NCBI RefSeq assembly: GCF_030272615.1
Contig: NC_081407.1
Span: forward strand, 377,924,266 to 377,988,265
Direction: 5' to 3'
Origin: Cryptomeria japonica
Lineage: Eukaryota > Streptophyta > Pinopsida > Cupressales > Cupressaceae
Length of the DNA: 64,000 bases
Under the pieces are notes generated by a model. That model worked only from the letters and a program-made list of their open reading frames with translations, was not told the DNA's origin and ran no database searches. Shown here in pieces: positions 33,690 to 44,120 of the stretch; within the stretch, counting starts at the first letter, position 1; every line of letters starts with the position of its first letter. The translations under genes and the position numbers were made by a program.

Positions 33690-35073
33690 CACTAATACAT
33701 TTAGCCTAAAATTCTGGCGGAGGTTTCCGATAGAGAAGGTATATTGTGATCAAACTTGATTTTTTTTTGAAAAAATGCCCGATTTCATCAGAATTCTGAT
33801 GATAATGCAATGACATTAGGGTTTTTTAAGAAAAAGTGCCCGCGTTCGTCGAAAATTCCGACGACCGCATGCATTCATTAAAAAAAAAGAAAAGACGAGG
33901 TCATTTCATAAATACTGCCTCTTTACAAAATCCTGCCTCTCATTCGTCCCGCCTCTGTAGCAAACCTATGGGTTTAATTATGGTGGGGAAGATCATTGGT
34001 GTGACAAACACAGCCACAACGAGGAATGGGGGAACGAAGTGCCACGGGCACAAACTGCCAAGGGCTGGCACATAACCAGCGAGGACGACCGAAAGGGAGT
34101 TCAAAATGGGCTGTGTAAACAGCGATGCTTGGGCCTCCGTCAACAACAATAAGAGCTACAGACAGAGGAAGAAGTCATCTTTTCCTTCAATTTGTACATT
34201 TAGGTTCAAGGTGTGTAGGTTGCTTTTCTTGATTTCTTAAATGGAACTAGTTATGAATATGGGAAATTGCTTCTTCATCTTTCGTTTCTTCAAAATTAAG
34301 AATGATGGTAGGATGGCTAGAAGAACACCCTTCATCGAATCTTCCACAAAATTATTCTTTAAAATCTTCTTCTTCGCTTCTATATCCCATTTGCACAATT
34401 AAGATATTGGCCTTCTATATGAATCTCATGAAGGAGTTTTGGCTTCCTAGTTAACTTATTTATTAACTAGTCTTCATTAGTTTACTAATTTGAAAGAAAT
34501 TAGGACAGGTCTAGTACCTTGTAGAGTCACTATAAAAGTTTTAAAAGAAGATTGTGATTTACCTTCCTCTAAATGTGTTACTAGTATAGGGAGATCCTCT
34601 CTCCTCTACTTCCTTGATCTTCTAGAGACCTATTCATTCTTATAGTATATAGTTCAATTAATTCATATATCATACTAAAAACCCCATCTTCATTATTTTC
34701 ATCATTGATCTTTGAGAACAGATTCAAAAAAGTCATATTGTTTATAGAGATATATGTCTTCTTCTACTACACCCCTCCATGATATTGCATTAGTCATGTA
34801 GACTAATTTAACAATTGTGTTCTTACAAGAGCAATTTGAAGTGATGTGGCAAAGCTTGTTGCAAATATAGTAGATTATAGTTTTGGATTGAGGCTTGGGA
34901 TACTTGCACTTGCAAAGGTAAGTATGCTCGGAGCATGAAAATGATGATGAGTAAAGGATCACTTACAAAAAAATGAGTTTGTATTCTTTGTGAGAGTAAT
35001 GCTTGTGAGTAAAGGGCTAGCAACCAAAGGGGCCAGTTTAAGGAATGTAAGGACCACGAGACTTGTTTTATTG
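33690..35073. other. Unassigned region with two related palindromes
   Basis: It begins CACTAATACATTTAGCC exactly where duplication B ends, and has an 18-bp perfect palindrome at about 33785-33802 (TCATCAGAATTCTGATGA) plus a CpG-rich version near 33847-33865 (TCGTCGAAAATTCCGACGA). CACTA-class transposons start with CACTA and carry subterminal repeats, so this may be the left end of one, but no matching right end or target duplication is found. 33900-34200 is GC-richer and of unknown origin. A short minus-strand frame near 34850 (YYICNKLCHITSNC) resembles a zinc knuckle. No gene is supported. Confidence 0.4.
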
Positions 35074-35078
35074 CTTAG
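35074..35078. repeat. Target-site duplication CTTAG, left
   Basis: The five bases before the 5' LTR are identical to 42837-42841 after the 3' LTR. This proves that the two LTRs belong to one intact insertion. Confidence 0.95.
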
Positions 35079-36306
35079 TGTAGTGTCCTAAAATTGCGAC
35101 AATTGCAATTTCGACTGCATTTGGGTCTTCATGATGGCGATGCAACACGGAACCTGAATGGAGACCCCGAAACTTGTTCATGACATCAAAAACTGCATTT
35201 TTCAGCACCCTGGCCTGATCCTCCTTGCACCCCGTTGTCCCTGGAGGTGGGACCATGGCGCCCAACGCCCTGGTCCCCCAGGACCATGGCGCCCAGTGCC
35301 GTGGTCCTTGGCCCTATTTTTGGCCCCGTCTCTTATGGGGCTTCGAGTCTTTAAGTTTGCAAATTGGAAAATAATGTTTCTTGGTCGGCCTAAGGTTGGG
35401 AAAATCAGTCTGTCAGCCCTAATTGACAAGTATATAAACTACATTTCCTCTCTCAAAAAGGGAGGAGGACATATGTGTGCAAAGACGCGGAAGCGATATT
35501 CAGACATTCAAACATTCAAGCATTCAAGCATTCCTTCAAGCAATTGAGCATTCTAAGTCTCCATTCAAGGCTAAGTGTTGCATTCAAGACAAGGATTCAA
35601 CCATTGAAGAGGAGATCACATACAACATACAACATACTACATACATTACACCTTCGCATGTAAGAATACAAACATTCTTACAACAAGGTATCAGTACTTG
35701 TTTACATTACAAACATTTACATTTACAACATTCTCATTTCTTGGTTAATTCCAAAACTGGGGTTTGACCTAATGGCAAACCCCTCATCCCTAATCCCCCA
35801 ATCGTCCTCTCTTTTCTGTGTGTAGGTTGCAGGTACGCGACTGTAATTGAAGATCTAGAATCCTTGTGCAGAGACGAATAGACCCACCTTTGTTTCGCGG
35901 ATTTTTCGGAGGACCGTGTGCACGCCGGGCGCCATCGTCCTGTCAACTTTCGCTCAAATTTGCAGAACAACACCATCTCGACATTTTACTGCTAATTCCA
36001 GGTCCGCAGCTTCATCCCATATCCCTATCTCTATTTTTAAGTGAATCTTTCCTACTTTACATGCATTCCTAGTTCAATCATTCTATCTACATTCTTTACA
36101 AAAGAGGGTATCCTTGATGTCTTAACCCTTGAAACTCATTTAGAATCCAATCTTGCATTGCATGGGATTGGATCTTGTGGGTTTCAACCCCTCTTTTGAA
36201 TGTAAAGTCCCTCCTAAGTGAAAACCATCAACCCTAGTGACCTCCCTTCTCTCTCCTTGGAGTTGGGGAGGGGAGAACAACTAGGGTTCGATTTTTTCGC
36301 TTTACA
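35079..36306 (+). repeat. 5' LTR of the TR-GAG element (1,228 bp)
   Basis: Starts TGTAGTGTCCTAAAATTG and ends GCTTTACA. A TATA-like 'aagtatataaac' lies at about 35429, and an array of 'cattcaagcattcaagc' follows at 35510. The GC-rich segment at 35250-35335, with repeated 'accatggcgcccag' type units, is missing from the 3' LTR. The 32-nt hairpin at 35910-35941 lies in the presumed R/U5 part. Confidence 0.93.
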
Positions 36307-37488
36307 TTTTGGTGAACCCGACGTGAACATCCTCATTCTGATTATTCATGGTTAGATCTGAAAATTTTGTTTCCTTAATTACATTTCCATGTTTGATCTT
36401 TTGCAAATTTTAGAGGTTAATTGCATAAAAAACCCTAAAATTTCTTTTTAGTAATTAAGCTTGTGAAATGTTTAATTGTTAATGCTTGTTTCAAATCTAC
36501 CCTTCTATTGCAAATTGTCAATTCATATTTGTGCTTTAATTCTGAAAATTAAGTGGTTAAATGTCAAAACCCTAATTTTTAAAACCTTCTTGATTCAACC
36601 TTTGACTGATAATTTCACTGATCAAAACACTTCCAAATTGGCTGTAACTTTGGATTCCACAACAAAATCACAATATCTTTCATCTCTGAAAATTTGGAAA
36701 AAAGTTGCGAGGACCGTGTGCATCCCGAGCGCCATCATCCTCGACATTTTTTCCGAAATTTCGGGAGATAGATCTTACTTTATTTTTCTGCTAAAATCCA
36801 GAATTTTGGCTGATTTTATCAAATTTAACACTTTCAAAATTAAAGTCAAAGTTGGTCTAGTGATTTCTTGGATAAAGGCTTATAATCATTCAAAAATTGT
36901 TGAAATTGAAATTTTTATCAAAATTGTGTTTCTTACAGTCCTAAATCTGAGAAGTGTGTTAGCATTCATTCGAAATTTCAATGCTTTGTTCAAATTTTTG
37001 CAGTTTGTGACTTTTGAAATTAAGTGTTTAATTGCAACAACCTTGATTTCCACTTTCAAATTTGAATTTTGCATGAAATCGGGTCAACTTTTAAATTTCA
37101 AAACTTGCATTGCTTTTGGCATTCCCTTTAAAATCATAAAATTCAAAATTTCAGTTTTCCCCTCTTTTTCAAAATTCAAATTTTACATTTTTCAACAATC
37201 TTGGTAGGGTTCAACTTTGAGATTGCAACTTTAATTTGGCTTATCTACAGATCGTAAAATCACTCAATTTTTTCAGATTAGCTTTAAAATCATCATAACT
37301 TTCATCCCTGAAAATTTCGAAAAAAGTTGCGAGGACCGTGTGCACTCCGCTCGCCACGGTCCTGGACATTTTTTTTGAAATTTTGGGAGATTGTCCTGAT
37401 TGCATTTAACAGATTAAATCTAGGAGATTGGCTGATTTTATTGAAATTTGCTACCTCTAAAATTCAAAATCTTCTCTCTCTTTAGTGC
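36307..37488 (+). other. Leader of the TR-GAG element with two repeated hairpins
   Basis: 1.2 kb untranslated. Two diverged direct repeats of roughly 200 bp lie at about 36640-36840 and 37260-37460. Each contains 'ttcatc(t/c)ctgaaaatttg/c', 'gaaaaaagttgcgaggaccg' and the 32-nt hairpin (36710-36741, 37332-37363). The position before Gag is where packaging and dimerisation signals lie in retroelements. A 243-codon frame at 36476-37207 is composition-driven and not supported as a gene. Confidence 0.7.
36310..36327 (+). promoter_or_regulatory. Primer-binding site of the TR-GAG element
   Basis: TGGTGAACCCGACGTGAA, three bases after the LTR end. A very similar site (TGGTGAACCTGACTCTTC) follows the LTR at 61305-63945, so the two belong to related families. 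I did not assign the tRNA. Confidence 0.8.
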
Positions 37489-40400
37489 ATGAGTTTTACA
37501 ACAATAAGCCCCACTTACACTATTCCCATTAGACGAAGCCTTAGAATTAAGTCTTTCCAAGGTGTAATTACCGAGGAGATGGAACCTAATTTGAATGGCC
37601 TTTTTAATGAGGACATGGGTAATTCCTCTAATCCTCTTAATGATGAAGAAGCTCTCCATGAGGTTTCTGTAGAACAACTTTCAAAATTGGATAACCAATT
37701 TGATGATTTTCGACAATGGATGTCTCAAGAATAGCCTGATAGTGAAGCTCTTTCGTTAATTGAGGGTCTAAAACGTATGGTTCAAAGTGATAAGAATGGA
37801 ATTGATATTTTCTGTGGTATTGCACACATTGTGGATTTGAATGTGATTCCTATGAAAAGTTATGCCGAAACCTTAGGTTATACACAACCTCCTACTCAAG
37901 TCAATCAGTCTATTCCTTTGACAACTCCTATTGCTAGTATACCTACCTTTACATCAAACATAATGACTACTTCAATACAAGACATTCCGCCTATGATCAC
38001 CAGTCATGGGGGCAATCCCTCTTCTTCAATCAACCCTCTTCCTTCATTCAATCCGACTTCTTCATTCATTCCTTCAATGAGTGTCCCTATTATATCTCCA
38101 CAAATGAACATGACGCAAGGGGGCAATTCATTTAACCATTCCATTCCTCCTCGTAGTGTTCCTCCTTTCCAATCATCTCCTATGACTAACTATCATAGTG
38201 TCCCACCACCTTACTCTCTACCTTCTTTCAATAACATAACACCTCCATCACAATCTAACACGTCTAATATGAACTCTTCGACTGAAGTGACCATTAACAA
38301 TCTTGCACAAACTGTCTCTTCTTTATAGCAACAAATTGCCTCTATGAATCAATCTAAGTTTAGTGTGCCCACATTTGATGTTGCGAGCCCACTTTCTCTT
38401 GACATTGTTTGAGCTATCCTCCCTAAACATGTTGAAATTCCGCATTTGGAGCTTTATAATGGTAAGGGTGATCCTCTAACACATGTTAAGACCTTTCAAA
38501 CAATATGTACCGATTTTGCTTATGACCAAAGGTTGCTTGCAAAACTGTTTACTAGAACATTAAGAGATAAAGCCCTACAATGGTATTGCTCATTGCCTTC
38601 TTATTCTATTTCTTCTTTCGAACAACTTGCAAATGCTTTTATTCAACAATTTCAAAACAATATAAGTCCTAAGGTTACTTTGATTGATTTAATGCATTGT
38701 AAACAAGGTGTTAAAGAAAAAGTGACTAATTTCATTGGTAGATATAAGCATTTGTATGCTCAAATTTCTTTTCCAGTGCCTGACAATGATATTCAAAGAA
38801 TCTTTATTTCTAATTTACAAAAAGATATTAGGGAAAAACTGCTATTTTCTGAGTTTACTTCTTTGCAACAGTTGTGCGCAACTCTTCACAATTATCAACT
38901 GACTGTGACTCAAATGGAACAAGCAAATCCTATGGCTCTGAGTGATAAGGGTGATAGTAGTCAACAACCATTTGGGAAGTTTAAACCGAACAGAGAGTCC
39001 ATTAAATTCAATGAAAACATCATGAACAACAATGTGAATGCAGCATCAGGTGTGCTTACTATTTCTAAGTTTTTCAAGAAAGAAAGAAAGTTTACTCCTT
39101 TGAATGAATCATTGCATAGTATTATGAATAAGTTATTGGAACAAAATGTGCTTACCCTTCCTCCTATAAGGCAAATAGATCCTGCAAAGATTAATTCACC
39201 CTATTTTGATAACAAATCTTTTTGTCAATTTAATCGTCATCCTGGGCATGATACTGAAAAATGTTTTGCTTTGAAGGGTAAAATTCAAGATTTGATTGAT
39301 AATAATACTATCTCTATTTCTGGTGTGGATGATGAAGGAAACACATCTGTAGCTCCTCCTAACCAAAATCTTCAGATTTTTACTGAGCCATTGCCTTCTC
39401 ATACCTCTAATGCAATTGATACTACTGATTCCTCTGTCTCACCTGATGATCTTGTGTCTATGACTCCTAATGTGATTAACTTTGTGGAGCAGTAGAAAAT
39501 CCCTAAAGAACCTTCCATCACATTTGATTCCAGTGAAACTATCAGGGCACCTGATGGTCCTTTATATATAGTTGCAAAAGTCAAGAATACACCTTGCCAT
39601 GGAGTGCTTATTGATCCTTCTTGTATGGTTAATGTCATTATTGAAGAATTTCTTTTTACTTTGCAATTGAATCAAGTGATCTATGATGAAACAAATGTGG
39701 TTGTGAAACTATTTGATGCATTTTCTTCTCCTACAATTGGTTCTCTTACATTACCTATTGAGGTCCATAACAAATCCCTTGATGTGGACTTTTCTATTAT
39801 TCCATCATCTGAACAATTTCGTGTGAAGCTAGGCTATCGTTGGCTATCTTCCATGAAAGCTATTGCTTCTCCTATTCACAAGTGCTTGAAATTTCCCCAT
39901 AATGGTGAAGTTGTTACTGTCAATCATAGTCTCTTTAAACCAGCTGAAAGAACTTCTAGCGTTCCTATTGATTACTTTTGGCCTAAACAATTCCAATCTC
40001 TTCCTCTGCAAAGTGATCATCTTTTCAAATCTTATCAAAAGTGGAAAAAGGATATGATCCTATCTCTAAGTGAACCTAGAACACCCAAACTTGATATTCC
40101 TATCGTTCTTGAGAAGGAGGTTCTTCCTTTGAAAGATAAAACTAATGTCTTTCCTCAAGAAGATTCCCAACCCATTCCTATGAATGTGACTATGTCTATA
40201 TCTAATAAACTTTCTAAAAGTAGACCTATACCTCCTCGTCATGATGGACTTGGTCTCCTTCCTAAACCAAATATTCCTCCCTTATATGGAGCAGTTCCTC
40301 CTCCTTCCTCTTATGGAGAGAAGAGACCTTCCTCTTCTCCTATTATTCAACCTAAGAGACCACAACCTAAACACCCAAGTGATAAGGATGAGAACATTCC

Positions 40401-40932
40401 TCCGACTCAATCTCCTCAACTTCCTACTAAGACTAGACAAAATCATTCTGCACGTGAACGCCGATGAAAGCGTCGTCTTAGAGCTCAGGCAGCTGCTTCT
40501 CAAACTTTGCAATCCCCAAAAACACCTTCAGCTAGTATTATTCCATTTTCTCCTCAGCCGAAAATTGAGCCAAAATCTCCTAAACATAAGATGCATGATG
40601 GTCTTGATGCTGTGCGAGTTAAAGATCCTATTTTTATAAATCTTGATGATGACATAGATGAAAATGTTATGCATGATGAAAATGTTACTGTTGTTCATTC
40701 TGATAGTGAATATGAATATGTTGATGTTGATAACCATTTATCTAATGAATTTTCTAAAGCACTTATCCTAGCTCCTAGACAAGAACAACGTGGCTCGGAA
40801 CATGAACATAGCCCTTGTTTGGATCTTGTGATAGCTCCATCTGCTGTGTTGGATGTTCCTCCTCTAGCATGTTTCCTGCCTTCCCGAAATATTGATCAGC
40901 AAGATCGGGGGGTAGATGACATGCTAGACTAG
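37489..40932 (+). pseudogene. gag: Gag-protease polyprotein with five nonsense codons
   Basis: One frame runs for 1,148 codons from the ATG at 37489 and is interrupted only by TAG at 37732, TAG at 38326, TGA at 38410, TAG at 39493 and TGA at 40465; no frameshift is needed. The order is a charged N-terminus, a serine/proline-rich stretch (37880-38320), the Ty3-type Gag core (ELYNGKGDPLTHVKTFQ, LRDKALQWYCSLP, FANAFIQQF-like), a knuckle-like NRHPGHDTEKCFALKGKIQD (about 39232), a protease-like VLIDPSCMVNVI (39608) with the catalytic DTG/DGG replaced, then YRWLSSMKAIASPIHKCLKF. The tail to 40932 is acidic. All five stops can arise by single C-to-T or G-to-A changes. Confidence 0.88.
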
Positions 40933-41679
40933 TTCATTAGCATAGCAGACTCTCTCCTCCTCTCTTGATCTCTTTTGTTACTTCTTCTATGTGTTATTCT
41001 CATTCTTCTATTTGTTGTCCTTAGTGTTGTCTACTTGAGGACGATGCAAAGCATTGAGATCTCTTTTGGTCTCTCTCATGTTGACTCAAAAGACACATGT
41101 GTTCCCTTCTTCTAGGTGACCTTCCTTGATTGGGGAATGAAGAACAATTATGCATACATACATATGATATACATGAATTATCATACAGCATACTGACCCC
41201 GAGGAAAGTGAAGTCACCTTGTGCTTTGTGTTTTGTGTCTATTATCCTTGGGCTTATCTCACACTTGGGGGCTAAATCCTTGTGATAACGTGCTCCTTTC
41301 TCATTTCTTATATGTATCACTACCTTAAAGAAATCACCCCCAGTGAGGCATGCGCGATCGCTTTAATGTAGGGGGGCATACATCCCGTCATATCTTTTCA
41401 AGATACTTGAAAATTTCTTGACAAATGTAGCTTTGCCTTGAAAATTTTTGATATCTTTCTTGCATGACTCATAGTGAGGGAACCTTACTATTGATAGTCA
41501 TGGTTCTCCCTCTTGATCTTCCATTTTACTTTGTCAATCGAAGTCATAAGATCCTTAGTCCATTGGGGGCTTGGTGTATCTTGCCTCCTTGACATGGTGA
41601 AAGTTTCTCAATGCTGTTTCCTTGTACTTTACCGGAAGTATGAGCATACGCTTAAACTCCCGCTAAAGTGGGGGCTAAA
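40933..41679 (+). other. 3' untranslated interior of the TR-GAG element, with polypurine tract
   Basis: No open frame. It ends in AAAGTGGGGGCTAAA (41665-41679), the polypurine tract that primes plus-strand synthesis, immediately before the 3' LTR. The whole stretch is recognisable in the older relic at 22120-22602, so it is a conserved family feature even though non-coding. Confidence 0.8.
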
Positions 41680-42836
41680 TGTAGCGTCCTAAAATTGTGA
41701 CACTTGCAATTTCGACTGCATTTGGGTCTTCACGATGGTGATGCAACACGGAACCTGAATGGAGACCCCCAAACTTGTTCATGACATCAAAAACTGCATT
41801 TTTCAGCACCCTGGCCTGATCCTCCTTGCACCCCGCTGTCCCTGGAGGTGGGACCATGGCTTTTATGGGGCTTCGGGTCTTTAAGTTTGCAAATTGGAAA
41901 ATAATGTTTCCTGGTCAGCCTAAGGTCGGGAAAATCAGTCTATCAGCCCTAATTGACAAGTATATAAACTACATTTCCTCTCTCAAAAAGGGAGGAGGAC
42001 ATATGTGTGCAAAGACGCGGAAGCGATATTCAAACATTCAAACATTCAAGCATTCAAGCATTCCTTCAAGCAATTGAGCATTCTAAGTCTCCATTCAAGG
42101 CTAAGTGTTGCATTCAAGACAAGGATTCAACCATTGAAGAGGAGATCACATACAACATACAACATACTACATACATTACACCTTCGCATGTAAGAATACA
42201 AACATTCTTACAACAAGGTATCAGTACTTGTTTACATTACAAACATTTACATTTACAGCATTCTCATTTCTTGGTTAATTCCAAAACTGGGGTTTGACCT
42301 AAAGGCAAACCCCTCATCCCTAACCCCCCAATAATCCTCTCTTTTCTGTGTGTAGGTTGCAGGTATGCGGCTGTAATTGAAGATCTGGAATCCTTGTGCA
42401 GAGATGAACAGATCCACCTTCGTTTCGCGGATTTTTTGGAGGACCGTGTGCACGCCGGGCACCATCGTCCCGTCAACTTTCGCTCAAATTTGTAGAACAA
42501 CACCGTCTTGACATTTTACTGCTAATTCCAGGTCCGCAACTTCATCCCATATCCCTATCTCTATTTTTAAGTGAATCTTTCCTACTTTACATGCATTCCT
42601 AGTTCAATCATTCTATCTACATTCTTTACAAAAGAGGGTATCCTTGATGTCTTAACCCTTGAAACTCATTTAGAATCCAATCTTACATTGCGTGGGATTG
42701 GATCTTGTGGGTTTCAACCCCTCTTTTGAATGTAAAGTCCCTCCTAAGTGAAAACCATCAACCCTAGTGACCTCCCTTCTCTCTCCTTGGAGTTGGGGAG
42801 GGGAGAACAACTAGGGTTCGATTTTTCTGCTTTACA
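41680..42836 (+). repeat. 3' LTR of the TR-GAG element (1,157 bp)
   Basis: Starts TGTAGCGTCCTAAAATTG and ends GCTTTACA. About 72 bp of the GC-rich segment present at 35263-35335 are deleted here. The hairpin copy is at 42440-42471. Target duplication CTTAG follows at 42837. Confidence 0.93.
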
Positions 42837-42841
42837 CTTAG

Positions 42842-43659
42842 TAAAATTTTGAATATATTTGTTCTGATTGATGAAATGAATTATTTCAATTTGATCCATA
42901 TCAATGAGATGAATCAAAGAACAAGTAGCAATAATTGTTGGTGTAATAGGGATATTACCTAGCTACTTCCACTATTAGGTCATTTTTATGCCTTATCATT
43001 TAAGTTTACTTAAGGTATACATAGGATACTTATCACTTTATGTCTCATATCATAAGATTAAGATATTTTCATAATCTTATGATATCCTACATGTCTCATC
43101 TTGACCTATATAATCAAGGGGTTCTATTTATAATCTCATTCATTCATATTGTAAACTTGCATTCATTGATAGGAATATAGTTTATTCATGTCATATTGAT
43201 CTGCTCCTTTTTTTGTGCATTCCATTAGACCTCTAGATCTTGGGTGGCTATCTCCATAGTCAAATCTTAAAATATTTACCTTTCTAGATTCTATAAAAGA
43301 AATGGTTTTATCAAGAATATCATATGGAATAGCTTCTAAATATTTGCATTCGATAACAATATTGTTAGAGCATTTTGTTTTATAGGAAAATAATCTAAAC
43401 TAGACTTTTTTTTTCAAGCTAAGACAAAACAAAGTAAGGTAGTACAATAATCACTTTCTCTAAATTGAGATTTTTTGGCAAAATTTTCCAAAAAAATCTC
43501 TAAATTAGTCACATAAACATACTTTCTCACTATATTCTCCTCCATATAACCCCTTGGATCAAATAAGGGTATAATTCTGAATGCTCTCAAGTTATACATA
43601 GTAATATCTTTGTCACATTGTTTTAAGTTTCATATCTCATGGTAGTGGTTGCTCTTGTC
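42842..43659. other. AT-rich DNA with a possible copia-type solo LTR
   Basis: A segment from about 42936 (TGTTGGTGTAATAGGGATA) to about 43190 has the look of a small copia LTR: TGTTG start, a perfect 14-bp hairpin (43047-43060 with 43072-43085), a TATA-like 'ctatataatcaagg' and a CA end. No partner or target duplication was found. The rest has no recognised feature. Confidence 0.35.
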
Positions 43660-44120
43660 ATATGATTGCTATTGTGTAGATGGGTCCTTGAGCCCTGGTT
43701 TAATCCCATTTTTTTATCTATATCAAAGATATTCTTGGCATCCTCACTCAATGGCGATCAAGATCTCCCTACCCAGATTAACCTATCTCTAAATTTGGAA
43801 AATGGGTGCAGAAGTTTGAGAATGAGTACTCTTCGGTTATTTGTCATGCTTGTAAGGAGAAAAATAAGGATGAAACTTTCCCTATTTCCCAGGAGATTCA
43901 AAATATTGATTCTAATCAAGGGAGTTCCACTTTGGATTGTTCAAGGATATATAATGCTTTGGGTTCTAATGATGGATGTGCCACCCTAATTTTAGGATGG
44001 TTCATTTTTGCTTTAGTTATTCCGCCTCTTGTTGTTTTGTTGTTTTGGAGCTATTTTGTTTTGTTGTTTTGTTGGGATTAATGCTTCATCTTTCTCTTTG
44101 CACAAGGGATCAGGGCCCTT
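43660..44120 (+). pseudogene. LINE ORF1 fragment (third LINE relic)
   Basis: Two overlapping frames carry QDLPTQINLSLN and then KFGKWVQKFENEYSSVICHA and CHACKEKNKDE. They correspond to DLPSDITLSSKIVLWVQ and VEYESIPFACFHYKK of the LINE ORF1 at 9600-9720, i.e. the end of DUF4283 and the zinc-knuckle entrance. A frameshift separates the two parts. After 43960 the sequence becomes GT-rich (TTGTTGTTTTGTTGTTTTG) and unassigned. Confidence 0.65.

Larger units (their letters stand above)
35079..42836 (+). mobile_element. Complete non-autonomous Ty3-type (TR-GAG-like) retrotransposon
   Basis: 7,758 bp with LTRs 35079-36306 and 41680-42836, TG...CA ends, primer site at 36310, polypurine tract before 41680 and target duplication CTTAG. 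It encodes Gag and a degenerate protease only; no reverse transcriptase, RNase H or integrase is present between 40933 and 41679. This is the definition of TR-GAG elements, which rely on proteins from autonomous relatives. By eye the LTRs differ at about 35 positions over 1.15 kb (near 3 percent), mostly transitions, plus one deletion of about 72 bp in the 3' LTR. Confidence 0.93.

Noticed and set aside
34702..34962. Zinc-knuckle protein on the minus strand (YYICNKLCHITSNC)
   Set aside because: Only one degraded knuckle-like motif; no Gag or ORF1 sequence around it supports a gene.
35510..35540. Short direct repeats in the TR-GAG LTR as a CRISPR-like array
   Set aside because: The repeats are contiguous 'cattcaagc' slippage units without unique spacers, in an LTR of a eukaryotic genome.
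36476..37207. 243-codon plus-strand frame in the TR-GAG leader
   Set aside because: Phenylalanine-, isoleucine- and lysine-rich translation of AAATTT-rich DNA, spanning one hairpin copy; no domain, different frame from Gag, no counterpart in related copies.
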